Assembly: GCA_017441925.1 (NCBI GenBank)
Contig: JAFRUE010000012.1
Location: 1 to 64,000 of the forward strand
Origin: Bacillota bacterium
Lineage (GTDB): Bacteria > Bacillota > Clostridia > Lachnospirales > Bianqueaceae
DNA: 64,000 nucleotides
Reading direction: 5' to 3'
The position numbers and the translations under genes were made by a program. The notes beneath the pieces are model-generated. The model searched no databases and was not told where the DNA came from. It saw only the letters and a program-made list of their open reading frames with translations. Of the stretch, positions 1 through 8,065 are shown piece after piece; positions within the stretch are counted from its first letter, which is position 1; each line of letters begins with the position of its first letter.

Positions 1-16
1 CCCTACTCGGGGAGCT

Positions 17-135
17 GGCCGGTGATGATGCGCCTGTGGGAAACACCCGTTCCCATACCGAACACGATGGTTAAGCCACAGGCGGCCGAAGGTACTTGGT
101 GGGTAACTGCCTGGGAGAATAGGAGATTGCCGGCC
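17..135 (+). rRNA. rrf: 5S ribosomal RNA
   Basis: The sequence has the classical 5S core: CCCATACCGAACACG near 52-66, the GTTAAGCC segment near 70-77, and GGTACTTGGTGGG near 91-103. Its 5' end GGCCGGTGATG pairs with the 3' end GATTGCCGGCC to close helix I. The length of about 119 nt fits the bacterial 5S. It is probably the last gene of an rRNA operon whose 16S and 23S lie upstream of the window. The exact ends are set only by helix I pairing. Confidence 0.95.
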
Positions 136-154
136 TTTTCTGTTTCCGCATGTC

Positions 155-179
155 GCTGAGCATCCGCTCGGCTTTTTTT
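155..179 (+). terminator. Rho-independent terminator after 5S rRNA
   Basis: A 7-bp stem GCTGAGC/GCTCGGC (one G-U pair) with loop ATCC is followed by seven T residues. It ends the rRNA operon. Confidence 0.85.
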
Positions 180-306
180 GTGCCTTTGAATACTGATTCC
201 GGAGCGGGAAATGTTTGCAGGCCTGGAAGCTGTGACCGAAATAAATCAGGCCGTTGTAAGTGTATTTCGAAAGTTGTATATTCTTGGTTTAGAATCGAAA
301 AACCAC

Positions 307-335
307 TTGTCAGCCGGGGCATTATATGGTATAAT
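307..335 (+). promoter_or_regulatory. Sigma-A promoter of ABC importer operon 1
   Basis: The -35 TTGTCA (307-312), a 17-bp spacer and the -10 TATAAT (330-335) are seen, with an extended -10 TGG at 327-329. The predicted start near 342 leaves a leader of about 50 nt. The ribosome binding site AAGGTGG lies just before the ATG at 393. Confidence 0.8.
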
Positions 336-392
336 ATGAACAGTTTGTAACATTTTGATGTCACATCAATATCACAGAAAGGTGGAAAAGAA

Positions 393-2039
393 ATGACATT
401 TAAGAAAATGATCGCCATGCTGCTTGCTGCCGTACTGGCTATCAGCTGCCTTACCGGCTGCAGCGGCGGCGGTTCCGACAAGCCTGCGGATACGTCCAAG
501 GCCGGCGAATCCAGCAAAGCTGCCGAGCAGTCTCAGAAGGAAGCGGATCCTGATGATCCGTATGCCAGCGCAGATTTCGCTTATCCCATGGATAAGGCTG
601 AGCTGTCCATCAACAAGGATGCGACCGATTACAGCACGATTCCTGCCTGGGTCGGCGACTACTACTGGGAGTATGTTGTCGAGGAGAAGACCGGTGTTCA
701 TCTGAACATGATCGGATCTCCGTCTCAGCCGATGGAAGATTCTGAGCAGTTTAACCTGCTTCTGGCTTCCGGCGAACTTCCCGACCTGCTTCAGTGCAAC
801 TGGCTGACGCACAAGGGCGGCCCGCAGGGCGCTATTGATGAAGGCTTCATCTATGAGCTTTCTCAGTACAGCCAGTACTTCCCGGCATATTATCAGATCC
901 TTCAGGACAATCCTGATACCTACAAGAAGTGGGTCAGCCTGGACAATGGCGGCCTGTACAACTTCCCCTGCATCGTTCTTGCATCTCCCACCGGTACCGG
1001 CTGGAGCATCCGTAAGGACTATCTGGAGAAGATCGGCGAAGACGTTCCCAAGACTGTTGATCAGTGGCACACGGTTCTGACCAAGTTCAAGAACGAGCTG
1101 GGTCTGTCCGCGCCTATCACGTTTGAGTGGCGCTGGCTGTTCCTTGAGTATGCTGCTGCCGGACTGTCCAATCCGTGGGGCACTTGCTATCCGTTCTACA
1201 TTGTAGACGGCAAGGTTCTGTTCGGACCCGACACCGAGGGCTACAAGGAATTTGTTGAAACCATGCATCAGTGGTATTCTGAAGGCCTGATCGATCCCGA
1301 TATCCTGTCTGTTGACAAGAAGACGGTCGAGTCCAAGGTTTCTTCCGGTGATGCTGGTCTTGCTCTGCAGCAGATCCGCAATACCCAGAACTGCATGATC
1401 GCAGATCATACTACTGATCCTACCTTTGAGCTTGTCGGCGTACCCGGTATGGTTATGAACGAAGGCGATCCGATCGAGTATGGTCACTATACCAACGCTT
1501 ACACCGGCGGTATCTCCATCTCCATCACAACGGACTGCACGAATGTTCCTCTGGCTTGCCGTTACCTTGACTGGGGCTACACCGAGGAAGGTCACAAGTT
1601 CATGGAATACGGTACTGAGGGATTCTCTTATGAGGAGAAGGACGGCAAGATCGTTCTGACCGACATCATCAAGAACAATCCTGATACGCCCGATGCTCAG
1701 GCTGCCCGTTATTATGTCGGATACTTCCGCAACCATGCGGTTATCTGCGATGACGCGTATGCGCATTTCAGTGATGAGGTCCTGGAGATTGCGAACCAGT
1801 TCGGTTCCAATCAGCAGGCTCATGCTATTCCTTCTCTGGTCTACACAGATGAGGAAGCTGAAGCGATCCGTGAGTACACCGATATCGATACGACTTCCCG
1901 CGAAGCTATTGCTAACTTCGTAATGGGCAACAGACCGATGTCTGAGTGGGATGCTTTCGTTGCTGAGATCCATAACCTGGGTCTGGACAATGTGCTGGCT
2001 GCTTATCAGTCTGCCGTTGACCGTTACAACGCTCGTTAA
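393..2039 (+). CDS. ABC transporter solute-binding lipoprotein (LipO/LplA type)
   Basis: This is a lipoprotein that would capture an oligosaccharide outside the cell and pass it to the two permeases encoded next. The N-terminus has a basic start, a hydrophobic stretch and a lipobox ending LTGC (Cys about residue 23), then a Ser/Gly/Lys/Glu-rich linker. The mature part, 548 aa in total, is the large family 1 solute-binding fold usual for LplA/YtcQ-type systems of Firmicutes. A good promoter lies 50 nt upstream and an intercistronic stem-loop follows. The ligand cannot be told from sequence; the many glycosidases nearby suggest a plant-derived oligosaccharide. The family call is firm and the substrate unknown. 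Confidence 0.9.
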   Translation: MTFKKMIAMLLAAVLAISCLTGCSGGGSDKPADTSKAGESSKAAEQSQKEADPDDPYASADFAYPMDKAELSINKDATDYSTIPAWVGDYYWEYVVEEKTGVHLNMIGSPSQPMEDSEQFNLLLASGELPDLLQCNWLTHKGGPQGAIDEGFIYELSQYSQYFPAYYQILQDNPDTYKKWVSLDNGGLYNFPCIVLASPTGTGWSIRKDYLEKIGEDVPKTVDQWHTVLTKFKNELGLSAPITFEWRWLFLEYAAAGLSNPWGTCYPFYIVDGKVLFGPDTEGYKEFVETMHQWYSEGLIDPDILSVDKKTVESKVSSGDAGLALQQIRNTQNCMIADHTTDPTFELVGVPGMVMNEGDPIEYGHYTNAYTGGISISITTDCTNVPLACRYLDWGYTEEGHKFMEYGTEGFSYEEKDGKIVLTDIIKNNPDTPDAQAARYYVGYFRNHAVICDDAYAHFSDEVLEIANQFGSNQQAHAIPSLVYTDEEAEAIREYTDIDTTSREAIANFVMGNRPMSEWDAFVAEIHNLGLDNVLAAYQSAVDRYNAR

Positions 2040-2056
2040 TCTTTGAATTAACCTTG

Positions 2057-2085
2057 TGGGGCGGTATAGATACTATGCCGCCCCA
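2057..2085 (+). other. Intercistronic stem-loop between binding protein and permeases
   Basis: An 11-bp stem TGGGGCGGTAT/ATGCCGCCCCA closes a short loop and has no T run after it. It sits between the binding-protein stop and the permease ribosome binding site. Such hairpins often stabilise the upstream message, so that the binding protein is made in excess over the permeases; that role is inferred. Confidence 0.6.
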
Positions 2086-2111
2086 TGCTGTTATCATCCG
2101 GAGGTAATCGC

Positions 2112-3044
2112 ATGGCACAAAAGAAAAAGAAGGTGTCTTTTGCCAAGGACATGCAGAAAAACTACCCGGTTTATCTGATGTTTCTTCCGGTTCTGGCATT
2201 CTACATCATCTTCCATTATTATCCCATGGCGGGTATCGTCATGGCATTCAAAAACTATAAAGCATCGCTCGGCATCTGGGGCAGCCCCTGGACGACCATG
2301 CATGGCTTTAAGCACTTCTATAAGTTCTTTACAGGTGCTTATTTCTTAAGAACTGTTACAAATACGACACTGCTGAGTTTCCTGCAGCTGATTTTTGGCT
2401 TCCCGGCGCCTATTCTGCTGGCGCTGATGCTGACGGAGCTGCGCAGCAACAAATTCAAGAGACTTATGCAGACCATCACGTATCTGCCGCACTTTATTTC
2501 TACGGTCGTTATCTGTGGTATGCTGATCGAGTTCTGTCTGACCGATGGCCTGTTCAATCAGGTCGGCGCGCTCTTCGGAGCAGAGGCGGTTCCCTTCCTC
2601 TCAAGACCACAGTACTTCCGCACGATTTATGTTGCCAGCGGTATCTGGCAGCAGATCGGATGGAACAGTATCATCTATCTTGCCGCTATCGCCAGTATCG
2701 ATCTGCAGCTGTATGAAGCTGCCGAGCTTGACGGTGCCGGCCGTTTCCGCAAAATCTGGCATATTACACTGCCGGGCATCAAGCAGACGATCGTCGTTCT
2801 GTTCATCATGCAGGTAGGCCGTATCATGAGCGTTGGCCATGAGAAAGTACTCCTGCTGCAGACCGACGGTAATCTGGCGACATCTGAAGTAATTTCTTCA
2901 TACGTATATAAGCAGGGCTTCGGACAAAACAATGACTTCAGCTATTCTACCGCTGTTAACCTGTTCAACTCTGTAATCAACTTCTCGTTGGTTATTCTGG
3001 CGAACTACATCAGCCGTAAGTTTAGCGAGACCAGTTTGTTCTAA
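2112..3044 (+). CDS. ABC transporter permease, LplB type
   Basis: This inner-membrane permease of a carbohydrate importer (310 aa) has about six membrane helices. The EAA loop that contacts the ATPase is visible as EAAELDGAGRFRKIWHITLP about two thirds along. The C-terminus ends in SRKFSETSLF, a tail shared with the LplB-like permease at 60805. The start at 2112 is chosen because GGAGGTAA precedes it at the right distance; the ATG at 2085 lies inside a stem-loop and has no binding site. No ATPase gene is present, so the system probably uses a shared MsmX-like ATPase encoded elsewhere. Confidence 0.9.
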   Translation: MAQKKKKVSFAKDMQKNYPVYLMFLPVLAFYIIFHYYPMAGIVMAFKNYKASLGIWGSPWTTMHGFKHFYKFFTGAYFLRTVTNTTLLSFLQLIFGFPAPILLALMLTELRSNKFKRLMQTITYLPHFISTVVICGMLIEFCLTDGLFNQVGALFGAEAVPFLSRPQYFRTIYVASGIWQQIGWNSIIYLAAIASIDLQLYEAAELDGAGRFRKIWHITLPGIKQTIVVLFIMQVGRIMSVGHEKVLLLQTDGNLATSEVISSYVYKQGFGQNNDFSYSTAVNLFNSVINFSLVILANYISRKFSETSLF

Positions 3045-3056
3045 GGAGGCGACGAC

Positions 3057-3959
3057 ATGGCTAAAACAGTTAAATCAAGAATTAAGAGAAGTGCAGCTGA
3101 TCATATCGTCGACACGATCCTTGTCATCTTCATGATCCTGCTCGGAATTGTCATGCTGTATCCGATGTGGTATGAGCTGGTAGTATCGATCTCCGATGCG
3201 ACAAAGCTGATCAAGCACCGCGGTATTCAGCTCTGGCCTCTTGGATTCGACACGATTGCTTACCGTCTCGTTTTCAAGTATCCCCAGCTGCTGGAAGGCT
3301 ATAAGAACACACTGATCATTCTTGTCCTGGGTCTTGTTGTCAATATTGTACTGACAAGTCTGGGCGCTTACTGCCTGACCCGTACCTCTTGCAAGTTCCA
3401 TCGCTTCATGACGCTGTTCGTCCTGGTTACCATGTACTTCAGCGGCGGACTGATTCCTCTTTACCTGACGGTCAGAGGAGTAGGATTGTACAATACGATC
3501 TGGGCTGTTATCATCCCGACCGCACTGAGCACCTACAACATGATCATTCTGAGATCCGCTTTCTCGAGCATCCCGGAAAGTCTGGTAGAATCCGTCTTCA
3601 TCGACGGCGGCGGACACTGGACAGTACTGTTCAAGATCTTCATCCCGCTGTCTCTGCCGGCGATGGCCGTTCAGATCCTGTATTACGGCGTAGGTCACTG
3701 GAATTCATGGTTCAACGCATTCATCTACATCCCGGACGTTCACAAACAGCCGGTACAGCTTGTTCTGCGTAAGCTCCTGATCTCCGGTTCCAACATTGAT
3801 ATGGGCGCTGAGACCGCCAATATCCCCAACTACGAAATGATGGCAAAGAGTATGAAAGCCGCCATGGTCATCGTAACGACCGTTCCGATCCTGGCCATTT
3901 ATCCTCTGCTGCAGAGATATTTCGTAGGAGGCATGATGATCGGATCTTTGAAGGAGTAA
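3057..3959 (+). CDS. ABC transporter permease, LplC/YtcP type
   Basis: This second permease of the importer (300 aa) has about six membrane helices and an EAA-like loop, ESVFIDGGGHWTVLFKIFIP, near residue 180. The conserved C-terminal end GGMMIGSLKE closely resembles that of the permease at 61779. It starts 12 bp after the LplB-type gene with AAGGAGGCGACG as binding site, so the two are co-translated as a heterodimeric channel. The message ends in the strong hairpin at 3981. Confidence 0.9.
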   Translation: MAKTVKSRIKRSAADHIVDTILVIFMILLGIVMLYPMWYELVVSISDATKLIKHRGIQLWPLGFDTIAYRLVFKYPQLLEGYKNTLIILVLGLVVNIVLTSLGAYCLTRTSCKFHRFMTLFVLVTMYFSGGLIPLYLTVRGVGLYNTIWAVIIPTALSTYNMIILRSAFSSIPESLVESVFIDGGGHWTVLFKIFIPLSLPAMAVQILYYGVGHWNSWFNAFIYIPDVHKQPVQLVLRKLLISGSNIDMGAETANIPNYEMMAKSMKAAMVIVTTVPILAIYPLLQRYFVGGMMIGSLKE

Positions 3960-3980
3960 GTTGGTTTCATTCTACAAAAC

Positions 3981-4056
3981 AGCCCCGGGTCTTCTTTTGC
4001 GGCGATCGGTTGCGCAATGCGCAAATATCGCCTTAAAAGAAGATCCGGGGCTTTAT
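3981..4056 (+). terminator. Long terminator hairpin of ABC operon 1 with nested apical element
   Basis: The outer stem AGCCCCGGGTCTTCTTTT pairs with AAAAGAAGATCCGGGGCT (one wobble). Above a small internal loop, GGCGAT pairs with ATCGCC. The apex (4007-4030) contains TTGCGCA-A-TGCGCAA and is nearly identical, in opposite orientation, to 4160-4183. A short T-rich run follows. Confidence 0.75.
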
Positions 4057-4144
4057 TTATGGCAATCGAAACCAGCTTGTTCCCATAAAACAGTGCTAAA
4101 TGAATGGTCGTCCTGGCATGCCGTACCCAAAGCAAAAAGCCATT

Positions 4145-4202
4145 AAATACCTGCTGCGACGGTATTTGCGCAAAGCGCAACCGACCGGAACAACAGGTAT
4201 TT
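4145..4202 (-). terminator. Hairpin at the 3' end of the convergent HAD gene, same apical element
   Basis: On the minus strand AAATACCTG pairs with CAGGTATTT and encloses a 24-nt element (4160-4183) that matches the apex at 4007-4030 in 21 of 24 positions, read in the sense of each transcript. A T-rich stretch follows at some distance, so its role as terminator is probable but not certain. The bases between the two hairpins (4057-4144) hold nothing recognisable. Confidence 0.55.
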
Positions 4203-4215
4203 CAGGGCGTTAGTT

Positions 4216-5325
4216 TTATGCTGCGGGCTTGAGTTCTTCGCTTGACTGTTCCGGCTCCTGATACTGTTCAGGAGCTTTTGTGATTCCGTCCGGATAGATC
4301 TGTGCGAAATCATTCTTCATGGAGACCGGAATAAAGCCTTTGGCCAGATTCTCTTCGGATTTGACTGCCCAGTCCTGGGTTCCCCATTCCCGGACGTCAT
4401 CGTCGGCTACGATCATATATGCCTGAGCCGGATACGGATTGCGGCTGTCGATCGTATAGTTCATCATACTGGTATCGCTGCCGCTGTTTCCGAAGGCCAG
4501 GACCGGGCGCTGTCCGATCTCGCGTTCGATGTAGATGGATTTGTTGGCGTTGAGGTTTTTCTGGATGAAACCGCCGGTCAGTACCAGTTCGTCGCCGATC
4601 GAATACTTGAAATCGATATTGGCGGCAACATCCTCGTAGCCTTTCTGCTTGACTTCAAAATCCGTCCCGATTACGTGGTTCGGCGTAACATAATCTTTGT
4701 ATGGAGAATTCGCTATGACCGCACGGGTCGTCGTACGTTCCGTACCGCTGATGACATAAATCGTGAATTCGTTCTCATACAGATACTTCACGAGCTCGAC
4801 CATCGGGAGATAGGCATTATCGATATAACGCATATTCTCAAAGCTTGCGGTCTCCTTCTGTCCGAAAAGAGCAGCATATTCGGAGAATTCTTCGACCGTC
4901 AGACCGGCGTAAGCCTTGGCAAAATTCCGCGCAAGCATCTCATCCGCGACATATCCCGGCCTGATGGATGCTGCGATCTCCTTGAGTTCGTCCGAAACCC
5001 GCTCCGGATGATCGTTCAGACAGAACTCGATAAACATCATCGTATCATAATATGTATAATATGTTTCACAGACAAGTGTTCCATCCATGTCGAAAACGGC
5101 GATCCGGTCTTTCACCGGGATAAAATTGGCGGCATCGTCAGGATCGGTAACTTTTGAAACATAATCCCGGAGACCCTGCGCTACGGTCGAATCTGCAGTC
5201 CAGTATTCGGAAAGTGGCGTTGTCTCCGGTTTGCGCGAGCAGATCGTGACGATAAGTATCACGGCCACGAGAAGCAGCACAAAGATGGAAACAGTAGTCA
5301 GGTTTGTGTTTTTGTCGCGGTTCAT
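4216..5325 (-). CDS. Membrane-anchored HAD-family phosphatase
   Basis: This haloacid dehalogenase-superfamily hydrolase (369 aa) is probably a phosphatase acting outside the membrane. One N-terminal membrane helix spans about residues 11-29. Motif I is FDMDGTL, with nucleophile D79 and acid D81. A Ser in VISGTE fits motif II, and FGNSGSD fits motif IV. The start at 5325 is chosen for the AGAAGGAG site just upstream. It lies 34 bp after the CPA2 antiporter and is probably in the same transcript. The substrate is unknown; the phosphoserine phosphatase-like architecture is only a resemblance. Confidence 0.8.
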   Translation of the reverse strand: MNRDKNTNLTTVSIFVLLLVAVILIVTICSRKPETTPLSEYWTADSTVAQGLRDYVSKVTDPDDAANFIPVKDRIAVFDMDGTLVCETYYTYYDTMMFIEFCLNDHPERVSDELKEIAASIRPGYVADEMLARNFAKAYAGLTVEEFSEYAALFGQKETASFENMRYIDNAYLPMVELVKYLYENEFTIYVISGTERTTTRAVIANSPYKDYVTPNHVIGTDFEVKQKGYEDVAANIDFKYSIGDELVLTGGFIQKNLNANKSIYIEREIGQRPVLAFGNSGSDTSMMNYTIDSRNPYPAQAYMIVADDDVREWGTQDWAVKSEENLAKGFIPVSMKNDFAQIYPDGITKAPEQYQEPEQSSEELKPAA

Positions 5326-5359
5326 AGCAGTTCTCCTTCTTATTCTGTAAGCCAGGGCA

Positions 5360-6565
5360 TTAGGCTGACGCGCGTTTGGGCTTGCGCGGTTCTTCCACGA
5401 TCTCTCCGGCTTTGACGAGGCCGAGTTTGCTGACACCCGGGCCGATCAGCTCAAAGACAAGCGTTGAGCAGAGGACGACCGCACGGATCGTTTCCGCGTA
5501 CTGGGGGACGGATCCCTCCGCGACCAGAGACAGACCGATCGCGACACCGGCCATCGGCAGCAGACCAAGTCCGAGATATTTTCTGACGACGGGAGAGCTT
5601 CCGCACATCGCCGCGCCTGCATAGGTCCCTGCGATTTTGCCGACAATTCTCAGTCCGATGAAGAGCACGCCGACAAGACCGATGGACGGGAGGACGGCAA
5701 GCTTTAGGTCTGCTCCCGATACGACAAAGAAAAGCATGTACAGCGGCGGCGTAAAGTCGTCACAGATCCTGTTGATATCCTGTGTGTCGGAATCGGGGCT
5801 CATGTTGCAGAAGACAGCGCCCATGGCCATCAGGAGCAGCAGAGAGGAGAAACCGACGAGCTGGGACAGCGCGACGCCCAGGAAGATAAAGCCGACGACC
5901 AGGGACAGACGGTTGCCCTGCTTCTTGAAGAATTTCATCGGGATCGACATGATGAATCCAAGTACGGCGCCGACTGCGAGACCTCCGAGGATCTCGATCA
6001 CAGGCTCCAGGACCAGCTGGCCGACAGACAGTCCACGGCCCTCAATCGCGTTTGCGATAGCAACGCAGAGTGAAAAGTAGATCAGCGTCGTAGCGTCATC
6101 GATCGCGACGACAGAAAGCAGAGTTTCCGTCATCGGGCCTTTGGCGCGGTACTGTTTGATGACCATGACGGTCGCGGCAGGCGCCGTAGCCGCTGAGATC
6201 GCGCTCAGGACGAGCGAGAACGGAAGGCTGAATCCTGCAAGGAGCAGACCGATCAGTACCAGTACGACCGCTGCGAGCGATTCCAGGACCGCGATCACGA
6301 TCGGAGCACGGCCCATCCGGCGGAAATACGAAAGCTTGAATTCGTTGCCGATCGAAAAGGCGATGAATCCGAGGGCAACGTTGGAGATCAAGCTGAATCC
6401 CTCCAGGCTTTCCTGAGAGATCAGGCCTGTGATGCTGGGTCCGAGCATAAGGCCTGCCAGCAGATATCCGGTAACATTCGGCAGTTTGATCCGTTTGACG
6501 AGGCGGCCGAAGGCCATCCCGCAGAAGATCATCAGACATAGGGCAAGAAGCGTGTTCTTAATCAT
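5360..6565 (-). CDS. CPA2-family cation/proton antiporter (Kef/NhaS-like)
   Basis: This integral membrane exchanger (401 aa) has about 11-12 hydrophobic segments and the N-terminal repeat typical of CPA2 antiporters (LPNVTGYLLAGLMLGPSI). SVVAIDDATTLIYF, near residue 160, carries the Asp-Asp pair expected in the ion-binding core of electrogenic exchangers. It has no C-terminal RCK/TrkA-N domain. Its start overlaps the end of the PII-like gene by 8 bp, so the two are translationally coupled and the small protein may regulate it. It would exchange Na+ or K+ for protons; the ion is not determinable here. Confidence 0.85.
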   Translation of the reverse strand: MIKNTLLALCLMIFCGMAFGRLVKRIKLPNVTGYLLAGLMLGPSITGLISQESLEGFSLISNVALGFIAFSIGNEFKLSYFRRMGRAPIVIAVLESLAAVVLVLIGLLLAGFSLPFSLVLSAISAATAPAATVMVIKQYRAKGPMTETLLSVVAIDDATTLIYFSLCVAIANAIEGRGLSVGQLVLEPVIEILGGLAVGAVLGFIMSIPMKFFKKQGNRLSLVVGFIFLGVALSQLVGFSSLLLLMAMGAVFCNMSPDSDTQDINRICDDFTPPLYMLFFVVSGADLKLAVLPSIGLVGVLFIGLRIVGKIAGTYAGAAMCGSSPVVRKYLGLGLLPMAGVAIGLSLVAEGSVPQYAETIRAVVLCSTLVFELIGPGVSKLGLVKAGEIVEEPRKPKRASA

Positions 6566-6902
6566 GGGTATCCGGCAGTCCTTCCGTATAGCCTACAGGA
6601 ACCGTGAAAAGGATCCCTGTGTCGGGCTGGTCAAGACCTCCGGTGACGTCGTTAACAATCCGGGACACGACAGGGATCTGATCGTCTGACACGACCATGA
6701 AAATGGTCTTGCTTTCTTTATGGTTGGGGTTGAGCAGAGAACGGAAGGAGAGCAGGAAAGAAATATCGCTGTTCTCCTGGATCTCGCGGATCATGCCGCG
6801 GCTCTCCAGGATCGTGGCTCCGAAGAAACGGTTGCGGCTGAACTCTTCCAGCATTTCTTCCAGACACTCGGTCTTGTTCAGAACAATGAAAACGGCCTGC
6901 AT
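6558..6902 (-). CDS. Small PII-like regulatory protein
   Basis: This 114-aa protein resembles the nitrogen regulator PII superfamily: it opens MQAVFIVLNKTECLEEML and has a beta-alpha-beta pattern with a middle segment that could be the T-loop. No GlnB-type uridylylation Tyr or ammonium transporter is nearby. The start at 6902 follows AGGAGATGATTCT. It overlaps the downstream CPA2 antiporter by 8 bp, which suggests that it senses a small ligand and gates that transporter, as other PII-like proteins do for their partners. The fold assignment rests on pattern and is moderate; the coupling is direct. Confidence 0.6.
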   Translation of the reverse strand: MQAVFIVLNKTECLEEMLEEFSRNRFFGATILESRGMIREIQENSDISFLLSFRSLLNPNHKESKTIFMVVSDDQIPVVSRIVNDVTGGLDQPDTGILFTVPVGYTEGLPDTHD

Positions 6903-7064
6903 AGAATCATCTCCTGTTCGGCAGTGCAGTGCTGCCATATATGCTAAACTCAGGACAGTTTACTCCTATCTGTCCAAAAATGCAAGGAAAAACCGCATGT
7001 TTTTTTGTTTATCTGACAGGGTCCCGCACTTGAATGTCCTTTACCGCTATGATAAAATGATGCC

Positions 7065-8030
7065 ATGAATCCTAACCATGACCTGAATGAACAGAAGAAC
7101 CGCGGCGCCGGGAAAAAACGACACGCGGGGATCATCGGAATTCTGATACTGGCGGCAGTTCTGCTGCTTTGCATATGGGCTGCGTGGCAGCGCAGCCGGC
7201 CTTCCGCGCCTTCGGAGAAGGCAGACGGAAGCTCTTTTCGTGTACGGTTCCTGGATGTCGGGAACGCGGACGCGACTCTTGTCGAATGCGATGGACATTA
7301 CATGCTGATCGATGGAGGGTATGCCGAATCTTCTGATAAGATTTATACAGTCCTTAAGGATGAAGGCGCTGAAACCATTGATTATCTGGTCTGCACGCAC
7401 GGACACGCGGATCATTGCGAGGGTCTGGCGGCTGCTTTTCACGCAGCGGAGGTGGGGACGGTTTTCGCACCCGTCCGGGAAGATCCGGAGAACTATTTCT
7501 TTGAGAAATTCGCGGGACAGGTCACAAAGGCGGGACTTGAGATCACAGTGCCGGAGCCCGGCAGTGAATATGCGCTTGGCAGTGCGGCTTTTACCATCCT
7601 GGGACCGCTGACGACAGAAGTTGAAGACCTGAATGACACTTCTCTGATCATCCGGATCGTTTATGGAGAGACGTCGTTCCTTTTCTGCGGGGACGCAACA
7701 TGGACAGAAGAAACCAGCCTGCTCGAGGCGGGGTGCGTGCCGGAGACGACGGTCCTGAAAGCCGCGCACCACGGATCGGGGGCATCGACCTGCTATCAGT
7801 GGCTGTATGCGGTGGATCCGCAGTATACAGTGATCTCGTGCGGTAAGCAGAACGAATACGGACACCCGCACGGAAGTCTGCTATCGCGGATCCGGGATCA
7901 GGGTTCTATGCTGTACAGGACCGATCTGCAGGGGGACATTACAGCGGAAAGCGATGGAAATACAGTCGTTTTCACAGTCGAAAAGAATCCGGACGCGGAC
8001 GTATACGTGCCCGGGGACAATTTTCAATAG
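7065..8030 (+). CDS. ComEC-like metallo-beta-lactamase-fold hydrolase, membrane anchored
   Basis: This 321-aa protein has one N-terminal membrane helix (about residues 21-41), then a metallo-beta-lactamase domain like the C-terminal part of ComEC. The metal motif THGHADHCEG gives H112, H114, D116 and H117. DVGNADATLVE corresponds to the DVGQGDA motif of that family, and FLFCGDAT and AAHHGS supply further ligands. It may be an exported nuclease or phosphodiesterase. No clear Shine-Dalgarno precedes the ATG, and a TATGAT just upstream (7048-7053) would give a nearly leaderless message. The start is therefore less sure than the family. Confidence 0.85.
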   Translation: MNPNHDLNEQKNRGAGKKRHAGIIGILILAAVLLLCIWAAWQRSRPSAPSEKADGSSFRVRFLDVGNADATLVECDGHYMLIDGGYAESSDKIYTVLKDEGAETIDYLVCTHGHADHCEGLAAAFHAAEVGTVFAPVREDPENYFFEKFAGQVTKAGLEITVPEPGSEYALGSAAFTILGPLTTEVEDLNDTSLIIRIVYGETSFLFCGDATWTEETSLLEAGCVPETTVLKAAHHGSGASTCYQWLYAVDPQYTVISCGKQNEYGHPHGSLLSRIRDQGSMLYRTDLQGDITAESDGNTVVFTVEKNPDADVYVPGDNFQ

Positions 8031-8065
8031 ATCACCCGCATGGCGGCGGTGAAGGGAGATTTGAG

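Noticed and set aside
136..392. tRNA genes after the 5S rRNA
   Set aside because: No cloverleaf or TTCGA-type T-loop is seen; the interval holds a terminator and a promoter only.
372..1973. 533-codon open frame antisense to the first binding protein
   Set aside because: No ribosome binding site, no motifs, and a complete lipoprotein gene on the other strand.
2085..2111. Upstream ATG for the first permease gene
   Set aside because: It lies in the stem-loop and has no binding site; the ATG at 2112 has GGAGGTAA.
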